Below are positions 31,690-42,149 of a stretch of 64,000 nt of DNA, piece after piece. Position numbers and translations under genes: made by a program. The DNA is taken from NCBI RefSeq assembly GCF_028640845.1, contig NC_080539.1, positions 368,918,733 to 368,982,732 on the forward strand, written 5' to 3'. The notes under the pieces were generated by a model, which worked only from the letters and a program-made list of their open reading frames with translations, was not told where the DNA came from and searched no databases. The DNA is from Ahaetulla prasina (Eukaryota > Chordata > Lepidosauria > Squamata > Colubridae). Positions within the stretch are counted from its first letter, which is position 1; each line of letters starts with the position of its first letter.

Positions 31690-32523
31690 GGTCTCTGGTT
31701 GTCAATCAAATCGGCTGTCGTTTGAAGACCATTTGACGGCCGTCTCCAGGAGGGCCTTCCACCAGGTTCGCCTGGTTCGGCAGTTGCGCCCCTTCCTTGA
31801 TCGGGATGCCTTATGCACAGTCACTCATGCGCTCGTTACCTCTCGCTTGGATTACTGTAATGCTCTCTACATGGGGCTCCCCCTGAAGTGCACTCGGAGG
31901 CTTCAGTTAGTCCAGAATGCAGCTGCGCGGGTGATAGAGGGAGCTACACGTAGCTCCCATGTAACACTGCTCCTGCGCAGACTGCACTGGCTGCCTGTGG
32001 CCTTCCGGGTGCACTTTAAGGTGTTGGTTATGACCTTTAAAGCGCTCCATGGCTTAGGACCTGGGTACTTACGGGACCGCCTGCTGTTACCATACGCCTC
32101 CCACCGACCCGTACGCTCCCACAGAGAGGGACTTCTCAGGGTGCCGTCCGCCAAACAATGTCGGCTGGCGGCCCCCAGGGGAAGGGCCTTCTCTGTGGGG
32201 GCTCCCACACTCTGGAACGAGCTTCCCCCGGGTTTACGCCAAATACCTGACCTTCGGACATTTCGTCGCGAACTCAAGACTCACCTTTTTATCCGCGCGG
32301 GGCTGGCTTAAATTGGGATTTTAATCTTAAATTTATTAATTTTAAACGGGGTTTTAGTATGGTAAATTTTAATCATTGGGCTAATTTAAATAAGTTTTTT
32401 AAATCGTATTTTAAATTTGTATATTGTATTGCCGGTTTTTTATTATGCCTGTACACCGCCCTGAGTCCTTCGGGAGAAGGGCGGTATAAAAATCAAATAA
32501 AATAAATAAATAAATAAATAAAT
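31690..32523 (+). mobile_element. L2 LINE 3' end, longest copy
   Basis: About 570 bp of ORF2 end plus 3' UTR, hairpin CCGCCCTGAGTCCTTCGGG / GAAGGGCGG (32457-32485) and an AAATAAATAAAT tail. Confidence 0.9.
31724..32311 (+). pseudogene. L2 ORF2 C-terminal fragment, open
   Basis: Continuous reading frame with DHLTAVSRRAFHQVRLVRQL, SRLDYCNALYMGLPL, LQLVQNAAARVIEGATRSSH and RRELKTHLFIRAGLA, ending at its stop. This is the region downstream of the reverse transcriptase; the catalytic domains are missing. The open frame suggests a fairly recent insertion. Confidence 0.9.
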
Positions 32524-32815
32524 CAGGAATGCAATGTCCGTTAGCATTCGCGCTCAAACATTCCTGTTGAATTCAAAACATTAATCTCCCCTCCCACCTT
32601 AATTATGTCAGACCGACACTCTTAAAGGCCCCTCTCTTCTTAACTTGAATCCAATAGCTATTTACATTAGAAATACAATCCCATTCTATCTAACAACTGA
32701 ATATAAGGAGTACAAAGAGATACGAAATTTGGAGTGGAGGCTGACAGTCGTAAAGTCACTTTTTTCAGGGGTGTCGTAAAAGCCACTAAAGTAACTGTTG
32801 TAAATACTGCCGGTG

Positions 32816-32965
32816 TTTTATTTATTATGATGGGTGCTTGGTACTCTCTTGAGCTTGGTTATTTTCTTGCAGACATTTAATGACCCAACTAGGTAACATC
32901 ATCAGTATGAGGAGGGAGTGGGGTTTGTTCTACAACGAACAACGAATGATTGTAAGTCAGCACTA
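32816..32965 (-). mobile_element. Penelope-like terminal scrap
   Basis: The minus strand reads ACTGATGATGTTACCTAG, then GGGTCATTAAATGTCTGC. The CTGATGA box and a decayed GAAAC-like box (TAAATGTC) fit the hammerhead region of PLE ends. Short and diverged. Confidence 0.45.
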
Positions 32966-33062
32966 CCTGCACTGTAATTTAAGGGCCATTTGAAATCTAA
33001 TGTTCATTTTGTTCTTGTTCGGGGGACTTACAGGAGAAAGTTTTTATGTGGTTGCTAAAAGT

Positions 33063-33515
33063 CACTGATTCTAGGTTAGAAAGCAGGAGACCGTGAGTTT
33101 TAGTTCTGCCTTAGGCATGAAAGCTGGCTGAGTGATTTTGGACCAATTACCAGGAGACTGGGAGTTCTAGTCTTGCCTTAGACATGAAAACCAGTTGGGT
33201 GATTTTGATCCAATCACCAGTAGACTGGGAGTTCTAGTCCCGCCTTAGTCATGAAAACCAGTTGGGTGATTTTGGACCAATCACCAGGAGACTGGGAGTT
33301 CTAGTCCCGCCTTAGTCATGAAAACCAGCTGGGTCACTTTGGACCAATCACCAAGAGATGGTGAGTTCCAGTCCTGCCTTAGACATGAAAACCAGATGAG
33401 TGATTTTGGGCCAACCACCAGGAGACGGTGAATTCTAGTTAGGCCTTAGCCACGAAACCAGCTGGATGACTTTTGGCCATGTTAACTGCCTTGAGTTATT
33501 TGTAAAAACAATAAC
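33063..33515 (+). mobile_element. tRNA-derived SINE with amplified 67 bp segment
   Basis: About six tandem units at exactly 67 bp (anchors 33151, 33218, 33285, 33352, 33419). Each contains GAGTTCTAGTCC (box-B-like), a GCCTTAGNCATGAAA phrase and TGATTTTGG. The 3' part GCCTTGAGTTATTTGTAAAA (33489-33508) is a SINE end. Related SINE at 42340-42690. Confidence 0.85.
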
Positions 33516-33709
33516 AGATGAAGGCCAGCGAAGGAATAATGGATGGAAACAAAACAAGGAGAGATTCAACCTAGAAATAAGGAGAAATTTTCTGATAGTG
33601 AAAACAATCAACCCATGGAACAGAAGTTGCCTTCAGAAGTTGTGGGAGCTTCATCACTGGAGGCTTTCAAGAAGAGACTGGACTGCCATCTGTCAGAAAT
33701 GGTGGAGGG
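33516..33709 (+). mobile_element. CR1-A LINE 3' end
   Basis: Encodes ERFNLEIRRNFLIVKTINPW and SRRDWTAICQKW-like text across a frameshift near 33620. Confidence 0.8.
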
Positions 33710-33938
33710 CACTGGTGGGTTTCAAATTTTTTTACTACTGGTCCTGTGGGCATGGCTTGGTGGGCATGTCAGGGTAAGGATACTGCAAAATCCCCATTCC
33801 CTCCCGATCAGCTGTAACTCGGGAGGCAGAGAATAGATGGGGGGTGGGGCCAGTCAGAGGTGATATTTACGGGTTCTCCAACCTACTCAAAATTTCCGCT
33901 ACCTCCAGATCTGGTCAGAACCTGCAGAAAACCAACTT
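33710..33938. mobile_element. MITE-B, right end degraded
   Basis: Left end CACTGGTGGGTTTCAAAT, interior GGTAAGGATACTGCAAAATC and CTACTCAAAATTTCCGC. The right end is overwritten by the next CR1-B tail. Confidence 0.65.
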
Positions 33939-34720
33939 TTTTTTTTAATTTCATTTTGTCACAACAGTATACACAAACATCGACATAAAACAGCAACACA
34001 TCATAAAAGAAAAATATATATATAAGCAAAAGTATGCAGCAACTATGTTAATTTGATATAATGAAGGGAACAATAGGACAGGAGCGGTAGGCACTTATGT
34101 GCTCTTATGCACGCCCCTTATAGTCCTCTTAGGAATGGGGTGAGGTCCATAGTAGACAGTTTTTGGTTGAAGATTTTGGGATTTTGAGTAGAGACTATAG
34201 TGTCAGGTAATGAGTTCCAAGCATTAACAACTCTGTTACATAAGTCATATTTTCTGCAATCAAGTTTGAAGCGGTTGACATTAAGTTTGAATCTATTGTT
34301 TGCTCTTGTATTATTGCAATTGAAGCTGAAGTAGTCTTTTACAGGAAGAATATTGCAATAGATGATTCTGTGTGTTAAACATAGGTCTTGTCGGAGTCAG
34401 CGGAGTTCTAAGTTTTCTAATCCCAGGATTTCAAGCCTGGTGGTATAAGGTATTTTGTTGTTTTCGGAGGAGCGGAGAACTCTTCTAGTAAAATATTTCT
34501 GGACTCGTTCTATTGTGTTTATGTCAGAGATGTGATATGGGTTCCAGACGGATGAGCTGTATTCAAGAATAGGTCTGGCAAATGTTTTGTATGCTCTGGT
34601 TAGTAGTGTAGAATTTTTGGAAATGAAGCTGCGTAAAATTAGGTTTACAACTCTTAGAGTCTTTTTTGCTATATAGTTGCAGTGGGCTTTGGCATTTAGG
34701 TCATTTGATATGAAAACTCC
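33939..34720 (-). mobile_element. CR1-B LINE 3' end
   Basis: Tail near 33940, TTTTGTCACAAC, the ACAATAGGACAGGAGCGGTA UTR and the ORF2 C-terminus on the minus strand, with several frameshifts. A 19 bp repeat (CCATATCAAATGACCACAAT) duplicates at 34720-34757. Confidence 0.85.
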
Positions 34721-34755
34721 ATATCAAATGACCACAATCCATATCAAATGACCAC

Positions 34756-34850
34756 AATCATCTCTGGTGCAGGGTCTCCAGTCTGGGCGGAGGGTTGGCC
34801 TAGATGACCTACAAGGTTCCTTCCAACTCTGTTAAATCTGTTACAAAAAC
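34756..34850 (+). mobile_element. CR1-A LINE 3' terminus
   Basis: GTTGGCCTAGATGACCTACA to TTCCTTCCAACTCTGTTAAA. Confidence 0.7.
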
Positions 34851-34861
34851 ACCTCTAAGGT

Positions 34862-35140
34862 AGGGGTCTCCAATCTTGGCAACTTTAAGCCTGGAGGACT
34901 TCAACTCCCAGATTCCTTAGCCAGCTTTGCTGGGGAATATCCAAATTAGTGATACCTAGTAATATGTTGGAGAGAGGCACACTGTGTACACTCTAGGACA
35001 GGAGTCTCCAACCTTGGCAACTTTAAGCCTGGTGGACTTCAACTCCCACAATTCCCCAGTGGGCGAGCTTTGCTGGTTGATGAATTCTGGGAGTTGAAGT
35101 CCACCAGGCCTAAAGTTCTCAAGGTTGGAGACCCCTGCTC
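34862..35140. mobile_element. Foldback (palindromic) elements, two copies
   Basis: 34862-34935 is a half copy. 35003-35140 is a full foldback: GAGTCTCCAACCTTGGCAAC at the left and CAAGGTTGGAGACCCCTG at the right, arms of ~65 bp with ACTTCAACTCCCA/GGGAGTTGAAGT. Non-coding. Confidence 0.8.
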
Positions 35141-35709
35141 TAGGGTCAGGCTGGGACGGATATTAATCCAGCATCTTGTTCCTCACCACAACCAACCAGA
35201 TAACACTGAGGCGCTCCGAAGCCTGCGGCCTAACCTTCCGCCACCATTTTCTTCCCCCGAATCTCACACATTAGATGTCATATATGACTTCTTCAGCTGC
35301 CACGTCTCCGTGAAACCATGAAATCACTTCCCCAGAAATGAAAATACATTAATCCCCCAGATCATCCAGCTGGATTCTGAACGTTGGCCAACAAGGAAGC
35401 GTGACACAACACAACCCCTAAAAACGCTAATCTGTGTAAGCACAGGCGAAGCCTAACTCAGTGTTTGTTCACAGCCACAGAGGCTCGGAGCCGTGAGCCA
35501 AAGCATTGTGTAAAAAATGCTTTCTGGAGTGAAAACGAGACAGGTCCAGGTTGACGCCTATGGCGTGAGTGAATTCCGTAGTGTGATGTCACTGAGATTC
35601 ACACACCCTCTCTGGATCTTGTTCAGGTCCAGAAAAATACTTCATGAACTGTAAACTTTGAACAGAGAATGTGCAGACAGACGCATTATGTGCGCACTGA
35701 AGATACAGA
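35141..35709. other. Unassigned, apparently single-copy
   Basis: About 570 bp with no recognised family and balanced composition. No convincing splice-bounded frame. One of the longer repeat-free stretches, so worth a conservation check. Confidence 0.4.
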
Positions 35710-35960
35710 TAATCCTTCGCGCACAACCATCGGCTTAGTGACTGAAAAACGGTATTTACGACCATTTTTCACACTTACCAAGAATGCAGCGTCCCCATAG
35801 TCGTATGATCAAAATTCGGGCGCGGACAGGTAGAACAGAACAGAATAACAAAATACCAAGCATTGGAAGGGACCTTGGAGGTCTTCTAGTCCAACCCACT
35901 CCTTGGGCAGGAAACCCCATTCAATTTCAGACCAATGGTTGTCCGACGAGGCAGGTATTG
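35710..35960. mobile_element. MITE-A fragment then CR1-A end (-)
   Basis: 35710-35825 is MITE-A (ACGACCATTTTTCACACTTA). 35828-35960 is a minus-strand CR1-A end with an AGAACAGAACAG tail. Confidence 0.75.
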
Positions 35961-36340
35961 TTAATTGGGAGCCATATTCTCACCAGCCAATCCCTCAATG
36001 AAGCCCAAATAAAATATAAATCAATTCATCCATGGACAGACATCCATTTGTCTGGCATTGCCAAGTTGTGCAAATAAGCTGGAAAAAGAATTCTGTGTGT
36101 TGAATTCTGTGCGTGACTCCCCCTTTTTTAAGGGAGTCTTTCTGCATGTGCGTGCATGTTCATTCCCTTTTCCCAAAAATATCTATTAATCAATCAATCA
36201 GAATAGAGCTGGAAGGGACCTTTAGAGGTCTTCTAGCCCAGGGGTCTCCAACCTTGGCAACTTTAAGCCTGGAGGACTTCAAAGCTGGCTGGGGAATTCT
36301 GGGAGTTGAAGTCCACCAGGTTTAAAGTTGCCAAGGTTGG

Positions 36341-37110
36341 TAAAAGGCGAAAGATTTATACAATCTGAAGAGAAACCAGAGTATGGTATAGTGCAGAATG
36401 AGGAAAATTTGGTAAAGCAAATTAGAAACCAGTCTCAGGAGCATATAAAGAGACTGTATAATGTGTTACTTGAAATAGATTCTGAAAGGGATTTGGTAAA
36501 GGACTGTATGATAAAGTGGGCACAAAATTTTCAGGAGCCAATATTGTTGGAAACTTGGGGAAAAATTTGGGTTAGAAATGTTAAATTTACGCAGGCACAG
36601 AACTTAAGGGAAAATTTTTACAAAATGTTTTATAGATGGCATTTAGATCCTAAGAAACTATCGTGTATGTATCCAGATATGCAAGCAAAATGTTGGAGAT
36701 GCAATTGTGATGATGCTACATATTTTCATATTTGGTGGACTTGCAAGAACATTAAGACTTTTTGGATAAGAATTTGGTGGATTATACAAAATGTTTTGAA
36801 AAAGAAGATAAAGTTCCTACCGCAATTCTTTTTACTGGGAATTATCACGGATTGTACAGTAATTGAGACTAAATTGATTTTAAATTTAGTAACAGCGGCA
36901 AGACTACTGATAGGACAGTATTGGAAGAAAAAAGAACTACCTACAATAGAAGAATGGATATTGAAAGTTGCCAATTTGGCTGAGATGGCAAAAATCTCAG
37001 CCTTTTTGAAAGACAATACACAAGAAAGGTACTTAAATGAATGGAAAAAATGGATTGACTATATTCAAAATAGATATCAGACTAAGAGATATCAGACTGC
37101 CTTTGAATGA
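36341..37110 (+). pseudogene. L1 ORF2 C-terminal fragment, open
   Basis: A single frame through to the stop at 37108-37110, about 256 codons. Contains the cysteine-rich L1 motif KCWRCNCDDATYFHIWWTC and the terminal WIDYIQNRYQTKRYQTAFE. Endonuclease and reverse transcriptase are absent through 5' truncation. The open frame and exact duplication suggest recent insertion. Confidence 0.92.
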
Positions 37111-37354
37111 TTAGGATGTATTATTTCTGATTGTTATGGGGGAGGTTAGGATTTGATGAGATTGCAGGAGTATAACTGAGTTAGGAGGGAAAATTTTTAG
37201 CATATGCTTGTTTTATTTTTAACTATACCTTGTGTTTGTTCCAGGAAGTCGGGGAGGGGTTTTGAAGAGAGGGGGAGGGGGTAGAGGGGGGGAGGGGGGA
37301 AAGGGGGGTTGAAAAACCTTTTTTTTGTAAAAAGTTTTCCAATAAAAAAAAAAA
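36341..37354 (+). mobile_element. L1 LINE, 5' truncated
   Basis: Perfect 14 bp duplication GTTGCCAAGGTTGG (36327-36340 and 37355-37368), an ~11 A tail after AATAAA, a G-rich polypurine 3' UTR (37250-37310), and the ORF2 C-terminus. Confidence 0.95.
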
Positions 37355-37437
37355 GTTGCCAAGGTTGGGGACCCCTGTTCAAGCAGGAGACACGAGACCA
37401 TTTGAGGCAAGTGGCTGTCCAAACTTCCAAACTGGAA

Positions 37438-37945
37438 GTTGTGACTCCAGCCCCCGAACCTGGCCCCATGCCCAAAAGTGAGTCCGATGGTGAGGCGGAA
37501 GGGCCGGTAAGGTTTACCTCAGGAGCACCAATTCCTTTGGCTCGGCTCCAGGAGCCAGAACCAGACCAGTCGGACGACATAATGAGGTCGTCATCCTCTG
37601 ATTCCTCCCTTCCCCAGGCTACGCCTTCAGACCCAGATGGTAATAATAATAATCAAGCTTGGATTGACCCATGCTTCAGAAGATTAGAGAGGCGGCATCA
37701 TCAAAGGGAAGGGTGGGGCAGAAGCCCAACCCCACAGGATATATAAGGAGTTTTGGGACTGCTCTCACTCCACGGGAAGCAAAAGTTTAGCTGAACCATT
37801 TCAAAAAGAGCTGAAAGTCTTGCTACGTGAGTCATTTGTTTGAACTTTGGCAGGCAGCTGCGATTTCTCTGCCAGGACTGATAAGAGCCGTGAATCCACT
37901 GGCTGAAGGCCAGCTCGTTAATCCAAAGTGGGGAAGGAGACAGAA
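37438..37945 (+). mobile_element. Solo LTR, family B, left end altered
   Basis: GTTGTGACTCCAGCCCCCGA at the left, GAGACAGAACA at the right, TATATAAGG near 37740. Inserted in the CR1-A at CTCTTCTTGAAAACC. A 5 bp duplication is not readable at the left. Confidence 0.75.
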
Positions 37946-38186
37946 CACTCTTCTTGAAAACCTCCAGCGATGGAGGAGGCACCCACAATTTCTGGAGGCA
38001 AGCAGTTCCACTGGATAATTGTTCTCACCGTTAGGAAGTTTCTCCTTTATTTCTAGGTTGTGTCTCTCCTTGGTTAGTTTCCATCCCATCCGTTGCTTCT
38101 TGTCTTGCTTTCCGCTGCTTTGGAGAGTTATTCTCTTAAGCCTTCTTTGTGGCAGCCCCTCAGATATTGGAACGCTGCTATATATT

Positions 38187-38432
38187 TTTTGACGGTTGAG
38201 GTGTCCCGGGGTCACGTGATCCCCTTTAGCGACCTTCTGACAAGAAAAAAGCCAACGAGGAAGCCCGATTCACTTAACAACCGTGTTACTAAGTTAACAG
38301 CTGCGGCGATTCCCTTAACAAGGGTGGCAACCGAGGTCGCAAAATGGGGCAAAGCTCACTTAACAACCGCCTGTCTTAGCAATGGAAGTGTGGGGCTCAA
38401 TTGTGGTCATAAAACGAGGACCACCTGTCCTT
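38187..38432. mobile_element. MITE-A, right two thirds
   Basis: Interior GTGTCCCGGGGTCACGTGAT to terminus GTGGTCATAAAACGAGGACC. Confidence 0.8.
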
Positions 38433-38660
38433 GGAGAGACTCCTTTGTTTGCCACCAACACAAAATTTTCTTTTTTCTTCTCCAGAAACTTGCTGGATGG
38501 GGTTGTTTTTTTCCTTCACCCAGTGAATCTTTGCAAGGCTCCCCTACTTGTCTCCAAAGTTGTGGCTGGTTCCAGGGCCCATTTTCTCGGTCAGCTCACT
38601 GGTAACAGAGTGGGAAGGAGCTGCAGGGCTGCCGGACTTCTGAAGGGCTCCCCTGGTCCC
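38433..38660. other. Unassigned
   Basis: About 230 bp, single-copy in appearance. An acceptor-like TTTTTTCTTCTCCAG (38471-38485) is followed by a frame that soon closes; not called as an exon. Confidence 0.3.
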
Positions 38661-39435
38661 TCCTCTCACAATACTTGACAACACAGTATCAACAGTAGAA
38701 ACCTTCAAATTTCTAGGTTCTATCATATCGCAAGATCTAAAATGGACAGCTAACATCAAAAAAGGACAACAAAGAATGTTCTTTCTGCACGAACTCAGTA
38801 AGCTCAAACTGCCCAAGGAGCTGCTGATTCAGTTCTACAGAGGAATTATTGAGTCTGTCATTTGCACCTCTATAACTGTCTGGTTCGGTTCTGCAACCCA
38901 ACAAGAAAGACACAGACTTCAGAGGATAATTAGAACTGCAGAAAAAATAATTGCTACCAACCTGCCTTCCATTGAGGACCTGTATACTGCACGAATCAAG
39001 AAGAGGGCCGTGAAAATATTTACAGACCCCTCGCATCCTGGACATAAACTGTTTCAACTCCTACCCTCAAAACGACGCTATAGAGCACTGCACACCAGAA
39101 CAACTAGACACAAGAACAGTTTTTTCCCGAAGGCCATCACTCTGCTAAACAAATAATTCCATCAACACTGTCAAACTATTTACTGAATCTGCACTACTAT
39201 TAATCTTCCCATAGTTCCCATCACCAATCTCTTTCCATTTATGACTGTATGACTATAACTTGTTGCTGGCAATCCTTATGATTTATATTGATATATTGAC
39301 CATCAATTGTGTTGTAAATGTTGTACCTTGATGAACGTATCTTTTCTTTTATGTACACTGAGAGCATATGAACCAAGACAAATTCCTTGTGGGTCCAATC
39401 ACACTTGGCCAATAAAAATTCTATTCTATTCTATT
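38661..39435 (+). mobile_element. S-type LINE 3' half
   Basis: ORF2 end, 3' UTR and a short ATTCT tail (39417-39435). A small internal deletion lies near 38757 relative to 10645-10665. Confidence 0.9.
38776..39156 (+). pseudogene. S-type LINE ORF2 C-terminal fragment, open
   Basis: Open through LSKLKLPKELLIQFYRGIIE, TAEKIIATNLPSIEDLYTAR and SFFPKAITLLNK to its stop. It keeps the four bases lost in the copy at 10501. Confidence 0.88.
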
Positions 39436-40165
39436 AACTTTAAGTTTAAACCACCCAAAAGTTTAAACATTGCCAAAAAGGCACTAAGAGTTGTGAACCT
39501 AATCTTGCGTAGCTTCTTCTCTGGTAATATTGTACTACTAACTAGAGCCTACAAAACCTTTGCTAGATTAATCCTTGAATACAGCTCATCTGTCTGGAAC
39601 CCGCACTGCATATCGGACATAAATATAATTGAGAGAGTCCAGAGATATTTTAAGAGAAGAGTCCTCCACTCCTCTGCTCGCAATAAAATACCTTATGCCA
39701 CCAGACTCCAAATTTTAGGCTTAGACAACTTAGAACTATACCGACTTCAGTCTGACCTAAGCATAGTACATAAAATCATCAGCTACAATGTCCTACCTGT
39801 CAATGACTACTTCAGCTTCAACCACAACAATACACGAGCAAATAATAGATACAAGCTCAAGGTAAATCGCTCCACACTTGATTGCAGAAAATACGACTTC
39901 AGCAACAGAGTGATCAATGCCTGGAATGCACTACCTGACTCTGTAGTTTCTTCCCCAAACTCCCCAAAACTTTAAGCTTAAACTGTCTGCTGTTGACCTC
40001 ACCCCATTCTTAAGAGGTCTGTAAGGGGCATGGATAAGAGCACCTGCATGCCTACCGTCCCTGTCCTAATATTCCTTTTTACTTACTCTTTTCATGGATC
40101 CAAATTATGTTTATACTTTTACCTGTTATCTTATATACGATTGACAAATAAATAAAATAAATAGA
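39436..40165 (+). mobile_element. CR1-B LINE 3' end with open ORF2 tail
   Basis: Frame open from 39436 to the stop at 39973-39975: LNIAKKALRVVNLILRSFFS, ILEYSSSVWNPHCISDINII, LDCRKYDFSNRVINAWNALP. Then the 3' UTR and AAATAAATAAAATAAA tail (40144-40165). It directly follows the ATTCT tail of the S-type LINE. Confidence 0.9.
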
Positions 40166-40535
40166 AATAAAAATGAAGGCGCTTTCCTTCTGGCAGTTTA
40201 AAGTTTGATCGAGATATGGAAAAATAAGAATTCTCCCGATCCTGAGAAGATCCATCTTTGTATGAAGCGACTGACTCCAGAAATGCGATTGAACAAGCGT
40301 AAAGCCCCCCCCCCACTCCGCCCCCCCCCGGCTACGCATTGATAAAACGCCTCACAAAAGAGCCACTTTTTTTTTACTGAAACTGCTGCACCACCCAAAT
40401 ACAACGCCTCTTGCGAGCTGGCTGCATCAGGCAGCTAATTCTGAAAGATAAATCCTAAAAATTCTAAGAAGCTCCCACAATTTATCAAACATCACAATAA
40501 AAGAGTCTCAGTGCATCTGATGTACAATCATTTGA
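40166..40535. other. Unassigned
   Basis: Mixed sequence with C-runs at 40307-40330 and a T-run at 40367-40377. No gene seen. Confidence 0.4.
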
Positions 40536-41711
40536 GACCACTCCCTCCCTCCTTTCCTTCATCCTTTCCTTCCTTCCTTCCTTCCTTCATTTCTTTCTTC
40601 CTTCCTCCTCCTTCCTCCTCCTTCCTCCTCCCTCCCTCCTCCATTTCTTTCTTCCTCTCTTCCTCCCTCCCTCTCTTTCTCTCCTTCCTCCTTCCTCCTC
40701 CTTCCTTCCTTCCTTCCTTCTTTTCTTCCTTCCTTCCTCCCTACCTCCTTCATTTCTTTCTTCCTTCTCCTTCCTTCCTTCCTTCCTTCCTTCCTTCCTT
40801 CCTTCTTCCTTCCTTCCTTCTTTTCTCTCTCCTTCCCTTCCCTCCTTCCTCCCTCCATTTCTTTCTTCCCTCTCTTCCTCCCCCCTCCCTCTCTTTTCTC
40901 TCTCCTTCCTCCCTTCCCTCCTCCCTTCCTTCCTTCCCTTTCCTTCTTTTCTTCCTTCCTTCCTCCCTACCTCCCTTCATTTCTTTCTTCACCTTCTCCT
41001 TCCTTCCTTCCTTCCTTCCTTCCTTCCTTCCTTCCTTCCTTCCTTTCATCTCTCCCTTTAGAATAGAAGAGAAGAGAATAACAGAATTGGAAGGGACTTT
41101 GGAGGTCTTCTAGTCCAACCCTCTGCTTAGGAAGAAAACCCTACACCACTTCAGACAAATAGTTATTCAACATCTTCTTAAAAATTTCCAGTGTTTCTCC
41201 TTCCCTTCTTCCATTTCTTTCTTCCCTCTCTTCCTCCTTCCCTCCCTCCCCCTTCTCTTTTCTCTCTCCTTCCTTCCTTCCTTCCTTCCTTCCTTCCTTC
41301 CTTCCTTCCTTCCCTTCCCTTCCCTTCCCTTCCCTTCCCTTCCCTTCCTTCCTTTCCCATTCCCTCCCTTCATTTCTTTCTTCCCCTTCTCATTCCTTCC
41401 TTCCTTTCTTTTCTCTCTCCTTGCTTCCTTCCTTCCTTCCATCCCTCCTTTCCTTTAGAACAGAGCAGAGCAGAACAGAACAGGACAGAATAACAGAATA
41501 GGAAGGGACCTTAGAGGCCTTCTAGTCCAACCCCCTGCTTAGGCAGGAAACCCTAGACCACTTCAGACAAATGGTTATCCAACATCTTCTTAAAAACTTT
41601 CAGTGTTTCTCCCTCCCCCCCTCCCTCCCTTCATTTCTTTCTTCCCTCCCTCCCTTTCTTTTCTCTCTCCTTCTTTCCTCCCTCCCTCCCTCCCTCCCTT
41701 TCTTCCTTCTT
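40536..41711. repeat. Polypyrimidine (CCTT)n array with two duplicated CR1-A ends
   Basis: CCTT/CCCT/CTTT runs at 40536-41055, 41206-41458 and 41615-41711. Between them are two minus-strand CR1-A ends (41062-41205 and 41459-41612). Both break at CAGTGTTTCTCC, offset ~397 bp, so this is one tandem duplication. Long frames on either strand are low-complexity artefacts. Confidence 0.9.
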
Positions 41712-41755
41712 TGAAGAGTTGTTAAACAAATTGCTGTAAATCGAGGAATACCTGT
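41712..41755. mobile_element. MITE-A terminal stub
   Basis: GTAAATCGAGGAATACCTGT, next to TA. Confidence 0.65.
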
Positions 41756-42149
41756 AGTGATGCCATAGCCAGCTGGAAAGCCGGGGGCGGGGCGGGGCGG
41801 GGGGAGAGAAGGGGTAGCAACCAGGGGACCCCCTGAATCATCTTGGATAGAATGGAGACAGACGGGAAAGAAGGCACGGAGGTAAGCCATAGCATAATGG
41901 GTGAAAAAAAAAAGAGGGATTTGGTACTGGTTTGGCCAATTTCTAAAAATGCTGGCTTTTCTCCCCTAGCAGAATTAAGCTGTGCAGGGCTGCTGAAAAT
42001 CAGGAATGTTAAGAGACCCCCCGCCCCTCTTTTCTGACTTTTTTGGGGTGTTCTGCTTCCGAATCAGCAAGTGCCAGGACTAGGCCCTGTAACTTTTGGG
42101 GTAAAATTTCGAAAAAATGGTTTGCTCTCGTCTTCTTCTTCCCAGGCTA
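41756..42149 (+). other. Unassigned; weak exon-like signals
   Basis: GC-box-like GGGGCGGGGCGGGGCGGGG (41783-41801) precedes ATGGAGACAGACGGG (41852) and a donor-like GAGGTAAGCC (41880-41889). An acceptor-like CTTCTTCTTCCCAG ends at 42145. No known protein is encoded, and chance or decayed repeat is equally possible. Confidence 0.2.

Larger units (their letters stand above)
31444..32746 (-). mobile_element. LTR, family C-like, carrying an L2
   Basis: Ends TGTCAGGCTGCC and GGAGGCTGACA, with perfect 5 bp duplications GTCGT (31439-31443 and 32747-32751). LTR parts are 31444-~31690 and ~32524-32746. The start TGTCAG and minus-strand AAAGTACTTTT resemble LTR 3' ends. No internal genes. Confidence 0.8.
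30067..32815. mobile_element. MITE-A split twice (three parts)
   Basis: Parts 30067-30164, 31212-31443 and 32747-32815 are collinear with the ~350 bp family. The left end CAGGTAGTCCTTGACTTACG is intact, next to TA. The right terminus is decayed. Confidence 0.85.
36238..37377. mobile_element. Foldback element carrying an L1
   Basis: 36238-36340 and 37355-37377 join through the L1 duplication. Left end GGGGTCTCCAACCTTGG, right end GTTGGGGACCCCTG. Confidence 0.85.
36198..38182 (-). mobile_element. CR1-A LINE split by foldback+L1 and an LTR
   Basis: Collinear pieces: 36198-36237, 37372-37437 and 37946-38182 ([22 protein letters not shown] text on the minus strand). 35961-36197 is unassigned. 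Confidence 0.8.

Noticed and set aside
33085..33480. CRISPR-like regularly spaced repeat (67 bp)
   Set aside because: The whole 67 bp unit repeats, without unique spacers, in a eukaryotic SINE.
37309..37746. 145-codon frame with acidic, proline-rich text
   Set aside because: Lies in solo LTR family B and crosses its upstream boundary; related frames in other LTR-B copies are not conserved as protein.
38433..38660. Possible exon after TTTTTTCTTCTCCAG
   Set aside because: Frame closes quickly, no donor in a plausible place, no recognisable protein.
40511..41113. 200-codon plus-strand frame and lysine/glutamate/glycine-rich antisense frames
   Set aside because: CCTT/GGAA low complexity in all frames.
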